From the NCBI RefSeq assembly GCF_003074055.1, contig NZ_CP029043.1, positions 5,634,501 through 5,698,500 on the forward strand: 64,000 bases of DNA. The letters run 5' to 3'. The position numbers were made by a program, and so were the translations under genes. Origin of the DNA: Streptomyces nigra. GTDB lineage: Bacteria > Actinomycetota > Actinomycetes > Streptomycetales > Streptomycetaceae. Positions 17,675 through 25,947 of the stretch are shown here, piece after piece. How positions within the stretch are numbered: the stretch's first letter is position 1; each line of letters begins with the position of its first letter. The notes under the pieces were generated by a model. That model saw nothing but the letters and a program-made list of their open reading frames with translations. It did no database searches and had not been told where the DNA came from.

Positions 17675-18205
17675 TCAGCTGCGGCGGTGGCCCATCGTCT
17701 GGGTGAAGGTCGCCGGGTCGTCCTCGAAGCCGTGTACGTCGGGGCGGAAGTCCCAGGTCGTGGGGCCCTCGCGGACGAACTCCGCGACCGTCGCCGCCGT
17801 GGCGCCGAGGACGCCGCCGAAGTCGTCCTCGGCGAGGACCGTGTAGCCCTCGCGGATGCGCAGGGCCGGCTTCACGACGCTGACGAAGGTCCGCTGCGCC
17901 GGGTGCTGCTGGATCACCACGCCGACCACCACGCGCGCGTACCGGCTGTCGAGCCGGTCGAGCTCCACGGTCAGCACCTCGTCCCAGCCGAAACCCTGGC
18001 CGTCCTTGCTGTCCCGGTTCAGATGGATCGTGCCGTCGGGCGAGCGGCTGTCGAAGTGGACCACGTAGGCGGGATCGCCGTACGGGTCGCTCGCCGGATA
18101 GGTCGCGGCCACTATGTCCAGGTCGGTGGGCGGCTGCCCGGCCGGACTCGGATCCCATTTGACCGAGATCTCGACCTTCCGGAAGCTCTTGCTGATGGCG
18201 TTCAC
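17675..18205 (-). CDS. TerD-family protein
   Basis: 176 aa from GTG 18205, which has GGAAGGGG upstream. The longer open frame to 18283 lacks a ribosome site. The body matches the TerD fold: VEISVKWDPS, LDIVAATY, AYVVHFDSRSPDGTIHLNRDSKDGQGFGWDEVLTVEL (in part), and VVIQQHPAQRTFVSVVKP. TerD domains bind calcium and are linked to stress, tellurite and phage resistance. Streptomyces carry many paralogues, and a specific role cannot be assigned. The gene is monocistronic, convergent with nrdJ and divergent from the DUF4937 gene. Confidence 0.82.
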   Translation of the reverse strand: MNAISKSFRKVEISVKWDPSPAGQPPTDLDIVAATYPASDPYGDPAYVVHFDSRSPDGTIHLNRDSKDGQGFGWDEVLTVELDRLDSRYARVVVGVVIQQHPAQRTFVSVVKPALRIREGYTVLAEDDFGGVLGATAATVAEFVREGPTTWDFRPDVHGFEDDPATFTQTMGHRRS

Positions 18206-18348
18206 CAGGTTTCCCCTTCCCCGTGCCGCGAGTGCGTCGACCTGAACTGCCCGACAGACAAGGCCGGTTGTCCATCCTGCCACGTGAAGCGGAGCGCGTG
18301 CCGCGAAGCACTCCCGCCGACCGTGACCGGCGCCACGTCCCCTGGCCT

Positions 18349-18361
18349 TACGATGGCGCGG
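18349..18361 (+). promoter_or_regulatory. Leaderless promoter candidate of the DUF4937 gene
   Basis: TACGAT (18349-18354) is followed by 6 nt and GTG 18361. No Shine-Dalgarno is present, so transcription probably starts at the start codon. Confidence 0.45.
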
Positions 18362-18966
18362 TGCTGGTCAAGTGGATTCGCTGCACCGTGGTGGACCGCC
18401 GCGGTTTCGAGCGGGGGCAGCGGAAATGGGCGGGGCTTCTGGGGGAGCCGGGGTTCAGGGGGCAAGGCGGTGGATGGAGCCGGGGGCGGCAGGGCGTGGC
18501 GCATGTCTTCTCGTTCTGGGAGAGCCGCTCCTTCTACGACTCGTTCATGGCCCGGTCCCACGACCGCCTGGCCGCAACCCAGTCCGGCACGTTCAAGGAC
18601 GCCCAGGTCAAGCTGTTCGACTACCGCTTCGACGTGAAGACCGGCTTCGAGCCGCGCTTCACCGACGCCGACCTGGTCCGGGTGGCCCACTGCCGGGTCC
18701 ACGAGGAACGTGCCGAGCACTTCATGCTCATGCAGGAGAAGGTCTGGAACCCCGCGATGGCCGGGTCGCCGGGAATGATCCGCGGGCTGTTCGGCGAGGC
18801 GCCGGGCCCCGAGTTCCTGGTGCTGTCCATGTGGCGGTCGGCCGCCGAGCACGGAAAATATCGCACCGAGCGGGTGGAGCGGCTCGCCCTGCGGGCCCAG
18901 ACGGAGGCCGACGTGGCCGCCCTCACCGGCGACATCGTGGAACTGGAGCCCACCTGGACGGTGTGA
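18361..18966 (+). CDS. DUF4937 (YdbC-like) domain protein
   Basis: 201 aa from GTG 18361. The sequence has two similar alpha/beta halves. The first is VDRRGFERGQRKWAGLL ... VAHVFSFWESRSFYDSFM. The second is VHEERAEHFMLMQEKVW ... EFLVLSMWRSAAEHGKY. Each resembles a dimeric alpha-beta barrel (ABM-like) module, so the protein may be a pseudo-dimer. The first half fits DUF4937. No catalytic residues are recognised and the function is unknown. An upstream open frame to 18223 is out of character and unlikely to be translated. Confidence 0.7.
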   Translation: MLVKWIRCTVVDRRGFERGQRKWAGLLGEPGFRGQGGGWSRGRQGVAHVFSFWESRSFYDSFMARSHDRLAATQSGTFKDAQVKLFDYRFDVKTGFEPRFTDADLVRVAHCRVHEERAEHFMLMQEKVWNPAMAGSPGMIRGLFGEAPGPEFLVLSMWRSAAEHGKYRTERVERLALRAQTEADVAALTGDIVELEPTWTV

Positions 18967-19070
18967 CGTCCCACCCCGTACGGCCGTCCCGATGTGATCC
19001 TTGGGGCAGGAAATGTGTGACCTACGCCGTATGGAGCCCCCAGAAGTGCTCGATCAGCCGTCACCCGATC

Positions 19071-19083
19071 TAGGGTTTTGGCA
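19071..19083 (+). promoter_or_regulatory. Leaderless promoter candidate of the histidine phosphatase gene
   Basis: TAGGGT (19071-19076), a consensus Streptomyces -10, stands 6 nt before ATG 19083. No ribosome binding site is present. Confidence 0.55.
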
Positions 19084-19742
19084 TGGCACGACCACGGCGC
19101 ATCGTCCTTGTCCGGCACGGCGAGTCAACCGGCAATGTTGATGACACCGTTTACGAACGTGAACCCGATCATGCTCTCGCCCTCACCGAGCGGGGCTGGA
19201 GGCAGGCGGAGGAGACCGGCAAACGGCTGCGCGAGGTCTTCGGCCGCGAACGCGTCAGCGTCTACGTCTCCCCCTACCGCCGCACGCACGAGACGCTGCG
19301 GGCCTTCCACCTCGACCCCGAGCTGATACGCGTCCGCGAGGAGCCCCGCCTGCGGGAACAGGACTGGGGGAACTGGCAGGACTGCGACGACGTCCGCCTC
19401 CAGAAGGCGTACCGGGACGCCTACGGCCACTTCTTCTACCGCTTCGCGCAGGGCGAGTCCGGCGCCGACGTCTACGACCGGGTCGGTGGCTTCCTGGAAA
19501 GCCTCTTCCGCAGCTTCGAGGCCCCCGACCACCCCCCGAACGTGCTGCTCGTGACCCATGGCCTGGCCATGCGGCTGTTCTGCATGCGCTGGTTCCACTG
19601 GACGGTCGCCGAATTCGAGTCCCTGTCCAATCCGGGGAACGCGGAGATGCGGATGCTCGTTCTGGGGGAGGACGGCAAGTACACGCTTGACCGGCCGTTC
19701 GACCGCTGGCGTGACCCGGAGCCGTACGGGATCACCGGATAG
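19083..19742 (+). CDS. Histidine phosphatase family protein (phosphoglycerate mutase-like)
   Basis: 219 aa. The catalytic RHGES motif carries phospho-acceptor H12, and the second histidine is H159 in VTHGLAMRLF. Other family blocks are ALTERGWRQAEETGKRL, VYVSPYRRTHET and EQDWGNWQ. The short length and lack of the dPGM insertions favour a broad phosphatase over a glycolytic mutase. The substrate is unknown. The ADP-ribosylglycohydrolase gene starts 12 nt after its stop, so the two are almost certainly one operon. This links a phosphoester hydrolase to ADP-ribose turnover. Confidence 0.9.
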   Translation: MARPRRIVLVRHGESTGNVDDTVYEREPDHALALTERGWRQAEETGKRLREVFGRERVSVYVSPYRRTHETLRAFHLDPELIRVREEPRLREQDWGNWQDCDDVRLQKAYRDAYGHFFYRFAQGESGADVYDRVGGFLESLFRSFEAPDHPPNVLLVTHGLAMRLFCMRWFHWTVAEFESLSNPGNAEMRMLVLGEDGKYTLDRPFDRWRDPEPYGITG

Positions 19743-19754
19743 AGTGGCAGTGCG

Positions 19755-20660
19755 ATGACCGCTGATTCCTCCTCCGACGGGCGCCTGGAGCGCGCGCTCG
19801 CCAGTCTGCGCGGACTGGCGGTCGGGGACGCGCTGGGCTCGCAGTTCTTCGTCCCGGCGAACTATCCGCTGCTCAAGCGCCGCGAGCTGCCTCCCGGCCC
19901 CTGGCAGTGGACGGACGACACCGAGATGGCCGGTTCGGTCGTCGTCGTGCTCAGCACACACCACCGCATCGACCAGGACGCCCTCGCCCGCTCCTTCGCC
20001 GAGCACCATGACTTCGACCGGGGTTACGGGCCCGCCGTCAACCGGCTGCTGCGCCTGATCAGGGAGGGCGGCGACTGGCGCGAGCTGTCCGCCGCGCTGT
20101 TCAACGGGCAGGGCTCCTGGGGCAACGGCGCGGCGATGCGGATCGCCCCGCTGGGCGCCTGGTACGCCGACGACCCCGAGCAGGCCACCCACCAGGCCGA
20201 GATCTCGGCCTACCCCACGCATCAGCACCGTGAGGCGGTCGTCGGGGCCATGGCGGTCGCCGCCGCCGCGGCTCTCACCGCCGCGCCGGGCGGGCCGCCC
20301 CGCCCCGAGTCCCTGCTCGACGACGTCGTCGCCCTCGTCCCGAAGAGCGCGGTCGCCGCGGGCCTGCGCCGCGCCCGGGACATGCTCGACTACGGTGACG
20401 CGGCCACCGTCGCGGCCGTACTGGGCTGCGGCCGGCGGACGACGGCCCATGACACGGTGCCCTTCGCGCTCTGGTCGGCCGCGCGTGCCCTCGGTGACTA
20501 CGAGGAGGCGTTCTGGACGACCGCCCAGGTCGGCGGCGACATGGACACGACCTGCGCGATCGTGGGCGGCGTGATCGGCTCGGGCAAGGCGGGGACCGTC
20601 CCGGTCGAGTGGGAGCGGCGGACCGAGGCATTGCCGGGGTGGGTGCGGGCGGCGGTGTAG
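19755..20660 (+). CDS. ADP-ribosylglycohydrolase family protein
   Basis: 301 aa of ARH/DraG type. The two metal-binding blocks are intact: WTDDTE (W52-E57) near the N-terminus and GGDMDTTCA (260-268) near the C-terminus. GLAVGDALGSQF and GSWGNGAAMRIAPLG are also present. Such enzymes remove ADP-ribose from proteins, nucleic acids or small molecules using two magnesium ions. TT in place of TN in the C-terminal motif is a mild departure from DraG. It is cotranscribed with the histidine phosphatase gene and convergent with the MFS exporter gene. Confidence 0.88.
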   Translation: MTADSSSDGRLERALASLRGLAVGDALGSQFFVPANYPLLKRRELPPGPWQWTDDTEMAGSVVVVLSTHHRIDQDALARSFAEHHDFDRGYGPAVNRLLRLIREGGDWRELSAALFNGQGSWGNGAAMRIAPLGAWYADDPEQATHQAEISAYPTHQHREAVVGAMAVAAAAALTAAPGGPPRPESLLDDVVALVPKSAVAAGLRRARDMLDYGDAATVAAVLGCGRRTTAHDTVPFALWSAARALGDYEEAFWTTAQVGGDMDTTCAIVGGVIGSGKAGTVPVEWERRTEALPGWVRAAV

Positions 20661-20687
20661 AGCCCGGGGTTCATCGGTTGTCCGGGT

Positions 20688-20733
20688 GGCCGGCCCGGGG
20701 TCGTCGTTCGTCCGGGGTCCCCGTGGGCCGGCC
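20688..20733. terminator. Terminator between the ARH-family and MFS genes
   Basis: The arms GGCCGGCCC and GGGCCGGCC pair, extended by an inner GG/CC, between convergent genes. Confidence 0.55.
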
Positions 20734-20750
20734 GTTGCGGGGCGGGGTGC

Positions 20751-22316
20751 TCAGCCCGCCGTCGGACCCGCCGTACCGGACAGAGCCTCCAGGTCGCTCT
20801 TGCGGACCCGCACCACGACCGCGGCGACCACGAACGCCAGGACGGCCATCGCGGCCGCCGGGACGAAGGCCGTGGAGATGCCCTGGGACAGCACGTCGTG
20901 GCTCCAGGGGGCGGGCAGTTGCCCGGACTCGGCGAACGCCGCCTTCTGTTCCGGCGTGGCCTGGGCCATGAAGGACGCGACCTGCTCGGTCGCCTCGTCG
21001 CGGCTGGCGGTGCCGAACACCGTCGTGAGGATGGACAGCCCGAGCGCGCCGCCGACCTGCTGTGTCGTGTTGAGGAGGGCGGAGGCCGCACCCGCCTCGC
21101 GCGAGGCGACGCCGGACACGGCGGTCACGGTGAGCGTGACGAAGTTCAGTCCCATGCCGAGGCCGAACAGCAGCATCGGGCCGAGCACCCCGCTGACGTA
21201 GGAGCTGCCCGAGTCGACCAGGGACTGCCAGGCCAGACCGACGGCCGCGAGCGTGGTGCCGGTCAGCAGGAACGGCTTGGGGCCGAGCACCGGCAGCAGC
21301 CGCTGCGATATCCCGGCGCCCACGGCGATGACGACGGTGACGGGCAGGAAGGCCAGGCCGGCGCGGATGGGGGAGTAGCCCAGCACGTTCTGCACGAACA
21401 GCACGATGTAGAAGAACATGCCGAACATCGCCGCGGCGAGGCTGATCATGATCAGGTACGTGCCCGAGCGGTTGCGGTCGGCGAACATCCGCAGCGGAGT
21501 GATCGGTTCCTTGGCGCGGCTCTCGACGTACAGGAACGCGGCGAGCAGGACGACGGCGGCGCCGAACGCGCCGAGTGTCAGGGAGTCCCGCCAGCCGTCG
21601 GACGCCGCCCGGATGAAGCCGTAGACCAGCGCGACCATGCCGAGCGTCGAGGTGAGCGCGCCGGTCAGGTCGAAGCGGCCGGGGTGGCGCTCGGACTCGT
21701 TGATGTAGCGCGGCGCGACGGCGGCGATGAGGACGCCGATGGGCACGTTCACGAAGAGGACCCACCGCCAGTCGAGCCAGTCGGTGAGCAGACCGCCGGC
21801 CAGGAGCCCGATCGCTCCGCCGCCCGCGGAGACGGCCGCGAAGATGCCGAACGCCCTGTTGCGTTCGGGGCCTTCGGGGAACGTCGTGGTGATGAGCGCG
21901 AGCGATGTGGGTGAGGCGATGGCGCCGCCCATGCCCTGCAGGACGCGCGCGGCCAGCAACTGCCAGGGTTCCTGGGCGAGTCCGCCGAGGAGCGAGGCGA
22001 AGGTGAAGAGCAGGATGCCGGCGATGAAGACCCGGCGGCGCCCGAGGATGTCGCCGGCCCGCCCGCCGAGCAGCAGCAGGCCGCCGAAGGTGAGGGTGTA
22101 GGCGCTGACCACCCAGGTCAGGTTGGTCGTGGAGAAGCTGAGCGCGTTCTGGATGTCGGGCAGGGCGATGTTCACGATCGTGGCGTCGAGCACCACCATC
22201 AGCTGGCACGCCGCGATGACCGCGAGGGCGATGCCCGGATGCGACGGGCGGGAGGCAGGGCCGCCCGGCGGTGGGGCGGGCGTGGGTGAGTGGGTCTGTA
22301 TCTGGTCGTGCGTCAC
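20751..22316 (-). CDS. DHA2-family (EmrB/QacA-type) MFS drug exporter
   Basis: 521 aa from GTG 22316, which has GGGGGA at about -9. The open frame to 22394 runs through the operator and is not used. The motifs are those of 14-TM drug:H+ antiporters: motif D1 LDATIVNIALPDIQ in TM1, motif A GGRAGDILGRRRVF after TM2, motif B/C ARVLQGMGGAIASPTS, and AGGGAIGLLAGGLL in TM5. It is predicted in the inner membrane, exporting toxic organic compounds. The divergent TetR gene and two operators between them point to induction by a ligand of the regulator. Confidence 0.92.
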   Translation of the reverse strand: MTHDQIQTHSPTPAPPPGGPASRPSHPGIALAVIAACQLMVVLDATIVNIALPDIQNALSFSTTNLTWVVSAYTLTFGGLLLLGGRAGDILGRRRVFIAGILLFTFASLLGGLAQEPWQLLAARVLQGMGGAIASPTSLALITTTFPEGPERNRAFGIFAAVSAGGGAIGLLAGGLLTDWLDWRWVLFVNVPIGVLIAAVAPRYINESERHPGRFDLTGALTSTLGMVALVYGFIRAASDGWRDSLTLGAFGAAVVLLAAFLYVESRAKEPITPLRMFADRNRSGTYLIMISLAAAMFGMFFYIVLFVQNVLGYSPIRAGLAFLPVTVVIAVGAGISQRLLPVLGPKPFLLTGTTLAAVGLAWQSLVDSGSSYVSGVLGPMLLFGLGMGLNFVTLTVTAVSGVASREAGAASALLNTTQQVGGALGLSILTTVFGTASRDEATEQVASFMAQATPEQKAAFAESGQLPAPWSHDVLSQGISTAFVPAAAMAVLAFVVAAVVVRVRKSDLEALSGTAGPTAG

Positions 22317-22338
22317 AGAGCGTCCCCCAAAGACGTAG

Positions 22339-22360
22339 TAGTGAACGTGTGCGTTCACTA
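22339..22360. promoter_or_regulatory. TetR operator O1
   Basis: TAGTGAACG-TGTG-CGTTCACTA, perfect 9-bp arms, 23 nt upstream of the exporter start codon. A size and symmetry typical of TetR-family sites. Confidence 0.75.
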
Positions 22361-22384
22361 GTGGGGACCATAGCGAGTCCGACT

Positions 22385-22406
22385 TAGTGAACACAAGCGT
22401 TCTCTA
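22385..22406. promoter_or_regulatory. TetR operator O2
   Basis: TAGTGAACA-CAAG-CGTTCTCTA repeats the O1 layout with two mismatched positions. It lies 46 bp from O1 and probably controls the regulator or the exporter -35. Confidence 0.65.
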
Positions 22407-22606
22407 ACGGCTCCTTGGTGGCCGTACGTGAGGTGGTTGGCCGTGGGCTGTCGGGATGCCGCCGAGATGCCTGGGGCATCGAAAGAGTGGCCGAGGCCTG
22501 ACATGCTGGTGGAGGGCGTGGTCGCGTGGCGCGTCCCCCTTCGGTCGCCGCGTGCCGCTCCCTCGTCCCCGTATCCCCGCTTCGCCCGTTCGTTGGAGAC
22601 GCTCAG

Positions 22607-23230
22607 ATGGTTACCTCGCACCGGACGGCCGCCCCCGCTCGGGCGGTGTCCCCGCGCCGACGCGGTGCGGTGCTCGAACGGGCGATCCTCGACGCCGCGT
22701 TGGAGCAGCTCAGCACCGTCGGCTGGAACGGGCTGACGATGGAGGGCGTCGCGGCGTCCGCCCAGACCGGGAAGGCCGCCGTGTACCGCCGCTGGCCCTC
22801 CAAGGAGGATCTCGTCGCCGACGCGCTGCGTGCCGGGCTGCCGTCGCTCGACTCGGCTCCCGACCTCGGGTCCGTGCGCGAGGATCTGCTCGAGCTGTGT
22901 CGGCTGGCGCGTGACGCGATGTTCTCGCGGCCCGGATTCGCCCTTCGTGCGGTCATTCACGAGTGTGAAGACATTCAGGCTGAGCGGTTCCATACCGTGA
23001 TCTTCGAAGGGCTGGTCGAGCCGACGATACGGCTGCTGCGGGAGGTCATCGTCCGTGGGATCGAGCGGGGTGAGGTGCGTGAGGACGCGGTGAACGGCTA
23101 TGTCTGCGACGCCATCCCGGCGATGATGATGTACCGGTCGAAGGTGTGCGGAAGCGAATGGGGGGACCGTGATCTCGAAGAGATGATCGACCAGCTGATG
23201 GTTCCGCTGCTGCGCAGGTCCGACGCTTGA
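22607..23230 (+). CDS. TetR-family transcriptional regulator
   Basis: 207 aa from ATG 22607 with GGAG at about -11. The N-terminal HTH (AILDAALEQLSTVGWNGLTM ... TGKAAVYRRWPSKEDLVADAL) is typical, and the C-terminal helical domain (RPGFALRAVIHECEDIQ ...) would bind an unknown ligand. It is divergent from the DHA2 exporter, with two matching palindromes between them, so it most likely represses the exporter and perhaps itself. The 3' end lies 81 nt before rnhB. Confidence 0.9.
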   Translation: MVTSHRTAAPARAVSPRRRGAVLERAILDAALEQLSTVGWNGLTMEGVAASAQTGKAAVYRRWPSKEDLVADALRAGLPSLDSAPDLGSVREDLLELCRLARDAMFSRPGFALRAVIHECEDIQAERFHTVIFEGLVEPTIRLLREVIVRGIERGEVREDAVNGYVCDAIPAMMMYRSKVCGSEWGDRDLEEMIDQLMVPLLRRSDA

Positions 23231-23311
23231 TCCGGCGCGGTTCCGGGTGCGTGGCGACTGTGGCGAACCGGGTGTCGAAGCGGGTTCCGGGCGGCGTAGG
23301 CTGAGGGCGCC

Positions 23312-24013
23312 ATGCCGTACGAACCGCCTACCCACACCGTCGAGCGCTCCCTCCGAGCCACGACCGGAGCGAAGATCATTGCCGGTGTCGACGAGGTCGG
23401 GCGGGGAGCCTGGGCCGGTCCCGTCACCGTCTGTGCCGCGATCACCGGACTGCGCCGGCCGCCCGAGGGGCTCACCGATTCCAAGCTGCTCACCGTCAAG
23501 CGCCGCAATGAACTCGCGGAGACGCTGCGGACCTGGGTGACGTCGTACGCCCTCGGGCACGCCTCCCCGGAGGAGATCGACGAACGCGGGATGACGGCCG
23601 CGCTGCGGCTCGCCGCCGTACGCGCCCTGGAGGGCCTGCCGGTCCGGCCCGACGCCGTGATCCTCGACGGGAAGCACGACTACCTCGGCAACCCCTGGCG
23701 CGTCCGTACGGTGATCAAGGGCGACCAGTCGTGCGTGGCGGTGGCCGCGGCCTCGGTGATCGCCAAGGTTCAGCGCGACAAAATGATGGCCGAACTGGGT
23801 GTCGACCATGCAGACTTCGGTTTTGCGGACAACGCCGGGTATCCGTCGCCCGTCCACAAGGCCGCACTGGCGGAGCGGGGCCCCACCCCGTACCACCGGT
23901 TGTCGTGGGCGTATCTTGATGCGCTGCCCCAGTGGCGGCACCTCAAGAAGGTCCGCACATGGGTGGAGGAAAGCGTTCCGGCGATCGAGGGCCAGCTCGG
24001 CTTCGATTTCTGA
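23312..24013 (+). CDS. rnhB: Ribonuclease HII
   Basis: 233 aa. It removes ribonucleotides from DNA and degrades RNA:DNA hybrids. The DEDD active site is visible: Asp27-Glu28 in GVDEVGRGAWAGPV, the Asp of ILDGKHDY and the Asp in the VIAKVQRDKMM block. LTDSKLL and GYPSPVHKAALAERGPTPYHR are further family signatures. The sequence around ATG 23312 has GAGGG 7 nt upstream and a TAGGCT hexamer 9 nt upstream, so the leader is very short. It stands next to other replication/repair genes such as the RecQ-like helicase gene. Confidence 0.95.
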   Translation: MPYEPPTHTVERSLRATTGAKIIAGVDEVGRGAWAGPVTVCAAITGLRRPPEGLTDSKLLTVKRRNELAETLRTWVTSYALGHASPEEIDERGMTAALRLAAVRALEGLPVRPDAVILDGKHDYLGNPWRVRTVIKGDQSCVAVAAASVIAKVQRDKMMAELGVDHADFGFADNAGYPSPVHKAALAERGPTPYHRLSWAYLDALPQWRHLKKVRTWVEESVPAIEGQLGFDF

Positions 24014-24081
24014 CGTTTCCGCTCGCACTTGTGTGCCACCCGCCGGCGCCAGCCGGACCAGCGTTTGATAAAAATCAGCTC

Positions 24082-24714
24082 ATGCCTCTCATTCCCGAGG
24101 AGCCTCAGATTCACGAGAGTGCCCAGGGTCCCCGCCCCACTCCGGCCAGTGGCCGTACCGCGCCGACCCCCCGCCCCGTTCCCGGCCCCCGCCCCGCGGC
24201 ACCGCCGCGTCCCGGCCGCCCCGGGCCCCTGCGGCCCACGCCGCCGGCGCAGCGCACCCCGCGTGACGTGGCCGCCGCCAAGCCCGAGCCGTCGGCTCCC
24301 GCCGCTCCTGCTGCCGCTCCGGCCGCCCCGCAGATCCAGCTGATCCCGGCCTCGCCCGAGGGTGCGCTGGACGCCGCCGAGGAGGCCGTCGACCTGCTCC
24401 TCGACTCGGGGCGCGCCCCCGGCGAGGTGCTGGTGATCACGACCGGCGAGCAGCACCCGTGGGCCACCCACGAGCTGTCCTTCGGCGAGACGTCCTACTG
24501 GGCGCAGCACGACGCGAAGGACGACGTGTTCTACGCCGACGCCTCCGCCGCCGGCCGTGCCGGTGCGCGTCAGGTGGTCGTGGTGGCGCTGAACGGCGGA
24601 TCCGACGAGGTGGCCGCCGCGACGCTGCCGTTGGCGCTCGGCCGTGCCGGTGCCCTGCTGATCGTCTGCGGCGACCCGCAGCGCATCAACTCGGTGCTGG
24701 GCGCGGGGGTCTGA
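24082..24714 (+). CDS. Conserved protein: Pro-rich N-terminus plus degenerate UvrD-C-like domain
   Basis: 210 aa from ATG 24082. The first 85 residues are Pro/Arg/Ala-rich and probably disordered. The C-terminal 120 residues form a compact alpha/beta segment: GEVLVITTGEQHPWA, ETSYWAQHDAKDDVFYAD, QVVVVALNGG, and LPLALGRAGALLIVCGDPQR. The order and spacing resemble the C-terminal RecA-like domain of SF1 UvrD-type helicases, where LYVGLSRAR-LLVVxGDP is found. Here the arginine-bearing VGLSRAR is replaced by LALGRAG and there is no Walker A, so it cannot be a helicase alone. That relation is inference from remembered motifs. The start has no clear ribosome site. The rnhB stop is 68 nt upstream. 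Confidence 0.6.
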   Translation: MPLIPEEPQIHESAQGPRPTPASGRTAPTPRPVPGPRPAAPPRPGRPGPLRPTPPAQRTPRDVAAAKPEPSAPAAPAAAPAAPQIQLIPASPEGALDAAEEAVDLLLDSGRAPGEVLVITTGEQHPWATHELSFGETSYWAQHDAKDDVFYADASAAGRAGARQVVVVALNGGSDEVAAATLPLALGRAGALLIVCGDPQRINSVLGAGV

Positions 24715-24773
24715 GCCGTACTCGGCTCAGCCGTCGGGTCCGGAACGCCGGTGCCTGAGCCGTCCTCGGCTCA
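24712..24773 (+). terminator. Twin hairpins after the UvrD-C-like gene
   Basis: TGAGCCGTACTCGGCTCA (24712-24729, using the stop codon) and TGAGCCGTCCTCGGCTCA (24756-24773) are two nearly identical 7-bp hairpins 44 bp apart. They probably terminate the upstream gene. Confidence 0.5.
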
Positions 24774-24974
24774 CCTCGGCGGTCGGAGTGCGGCTCCCCT
24801 CGCCGGTCGTGCGGCGTGGCCGCGGAGGGCAGGGCAGACCTGGGCTCGGTGCCGCGTACGTACGAGGGTGCCCGGCAGGCGTCGTGCGCGGGCCTTCACG
24901 CGTCACCGAGGGGTTCGATCGGCCGGCCGTGCGCCCGGTGGTGGCGGGAGCCACGCACCGGGATCTCGGCTGTG

Positions 24975-25610
24975 TCAACGGGCCGCCGCGCGGCGCATGA
25001 CCTCCGACGCCGCGCCGCCGGTGCGCGGCATCGGCAGCGGGGCCTCGGACGTGGCGAACGGCTCCGGGGTCGATTCGCTGTTCGGGCGACGGCCGCCACG
25101 GCCCTCCCCGAGGACCTGCCAGCCGTCACGGGTCAGCGTGATGTACGCGCCGCAGCGCAGGCCGTGCAGCGTGCAGGCGTCCCGCAGCCCCCACATCCAG
25201 GCGCCGTCCTCCTCCGTCCAACGGCCGTCGCCGTCGCGGCAGTACAGCAGGACCGCGGTCCGCACCGGGGTGCGGCGCCGCAGGTCGTGCGGGATCACGC
25301 GACGGAGCTGGGAGAGCAGGGCGTTGCGGAACATCCACCCGTCGGCGGGTGCCGGCCGGCGGACGAACGACGCGCTCGCCCGCAGCCGTTCGTCCGGATC
25401 GAGGACGGCCACGATCGCGGTCGACGGCTTGGGACGATGCCGGGAGTGGAGTCCGCTGACGACCTCGCGCGGATTGCGCAGCAGCGGGATGCCCGCGGCA
25501 GCCCATTCGGCGGGTTCGAGCATGCGGGCCAGAGGGTTGGCGGTTGCGGCGGACAGGTCGGCTGACGTCGACGTGGATGCCGCGGAGGACGGAGCGAATC
25601 CGAAGGTCAC
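24975..25610 (-). CDS. Conserved hypothetical protein
   Basis: 211 aa from GTG 25610, which has GGGAGGACC immediately upstream. I do not recognise the family. After a Ser/Thr/Ala-rich N-terminus there is a globular region with alternating hydrophobic strands: TAIVAVLDPDERLRASASF, HDLRRRTPVRTAVLLYCRDG, WTEEDGAWMWGLRDACTLHG and LRCGAYITLTRDGWQVLGEG. The C-terminus is low complexity. No signal peptide or membrane segment is seen, and no catalytic motif. It is divergent from the recQ-like gene, 337 bp away. Confidence 0.6.
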   Translation of the reverse strand: MTFGFAPSSAASTSTSADLSAATANPLARMLEPAEWAAAGIPLLRNPREVVSGLHSRHRPKPSTAIVAVLDPDERLRASASFVRRPAPADGWMFRNALLSQLRRVIPHDLRRRTPVRTAVLLYCRDGDGRWTEEDGAWMWGLRDACTLHGLRCGAYITLTRDGWQVLGEGRGGRRPNSESTPEPFATSEAPLPMPRTGGAASEVMRRAAAR

Positions 25611-25947
25611 GGTCCTCCCTTCGGCTACGCGCCCACACTGAGGGCGAGGTCGGATTCGGGGGAGCGCGCACCGCAGCAGAGCCCTACCGGACCACGGACG
25701 AGCCGTGCGGGGAGCGGACTTCAATTCTTCCTGGCGAACCTGCTTGCGGCAACGAGCAATTGGCGTCGCCGACCGATATCGGGTGGTGCGAGGGTTATAT
25801 CCCTACCCGGAAATTCCGTCCGCGACGCATCGTCGGACGTGCGGTGGTCACACGCAGTGATCGGACACGACCTCCAGAACCGCACGTGAGAGGGCTGTCA
25901 CCTGCTGTGAGTGGCTGACCTACCCGGTCATCGGGTTGCATGGAGAC
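25611..25947. other. 337-bp divergent intergenic region
   Basis: It contains a relatively AT-rich stretch near 25720-25825. No SOS box, clear operator or small gene was recognised. Confidence 0.4.
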
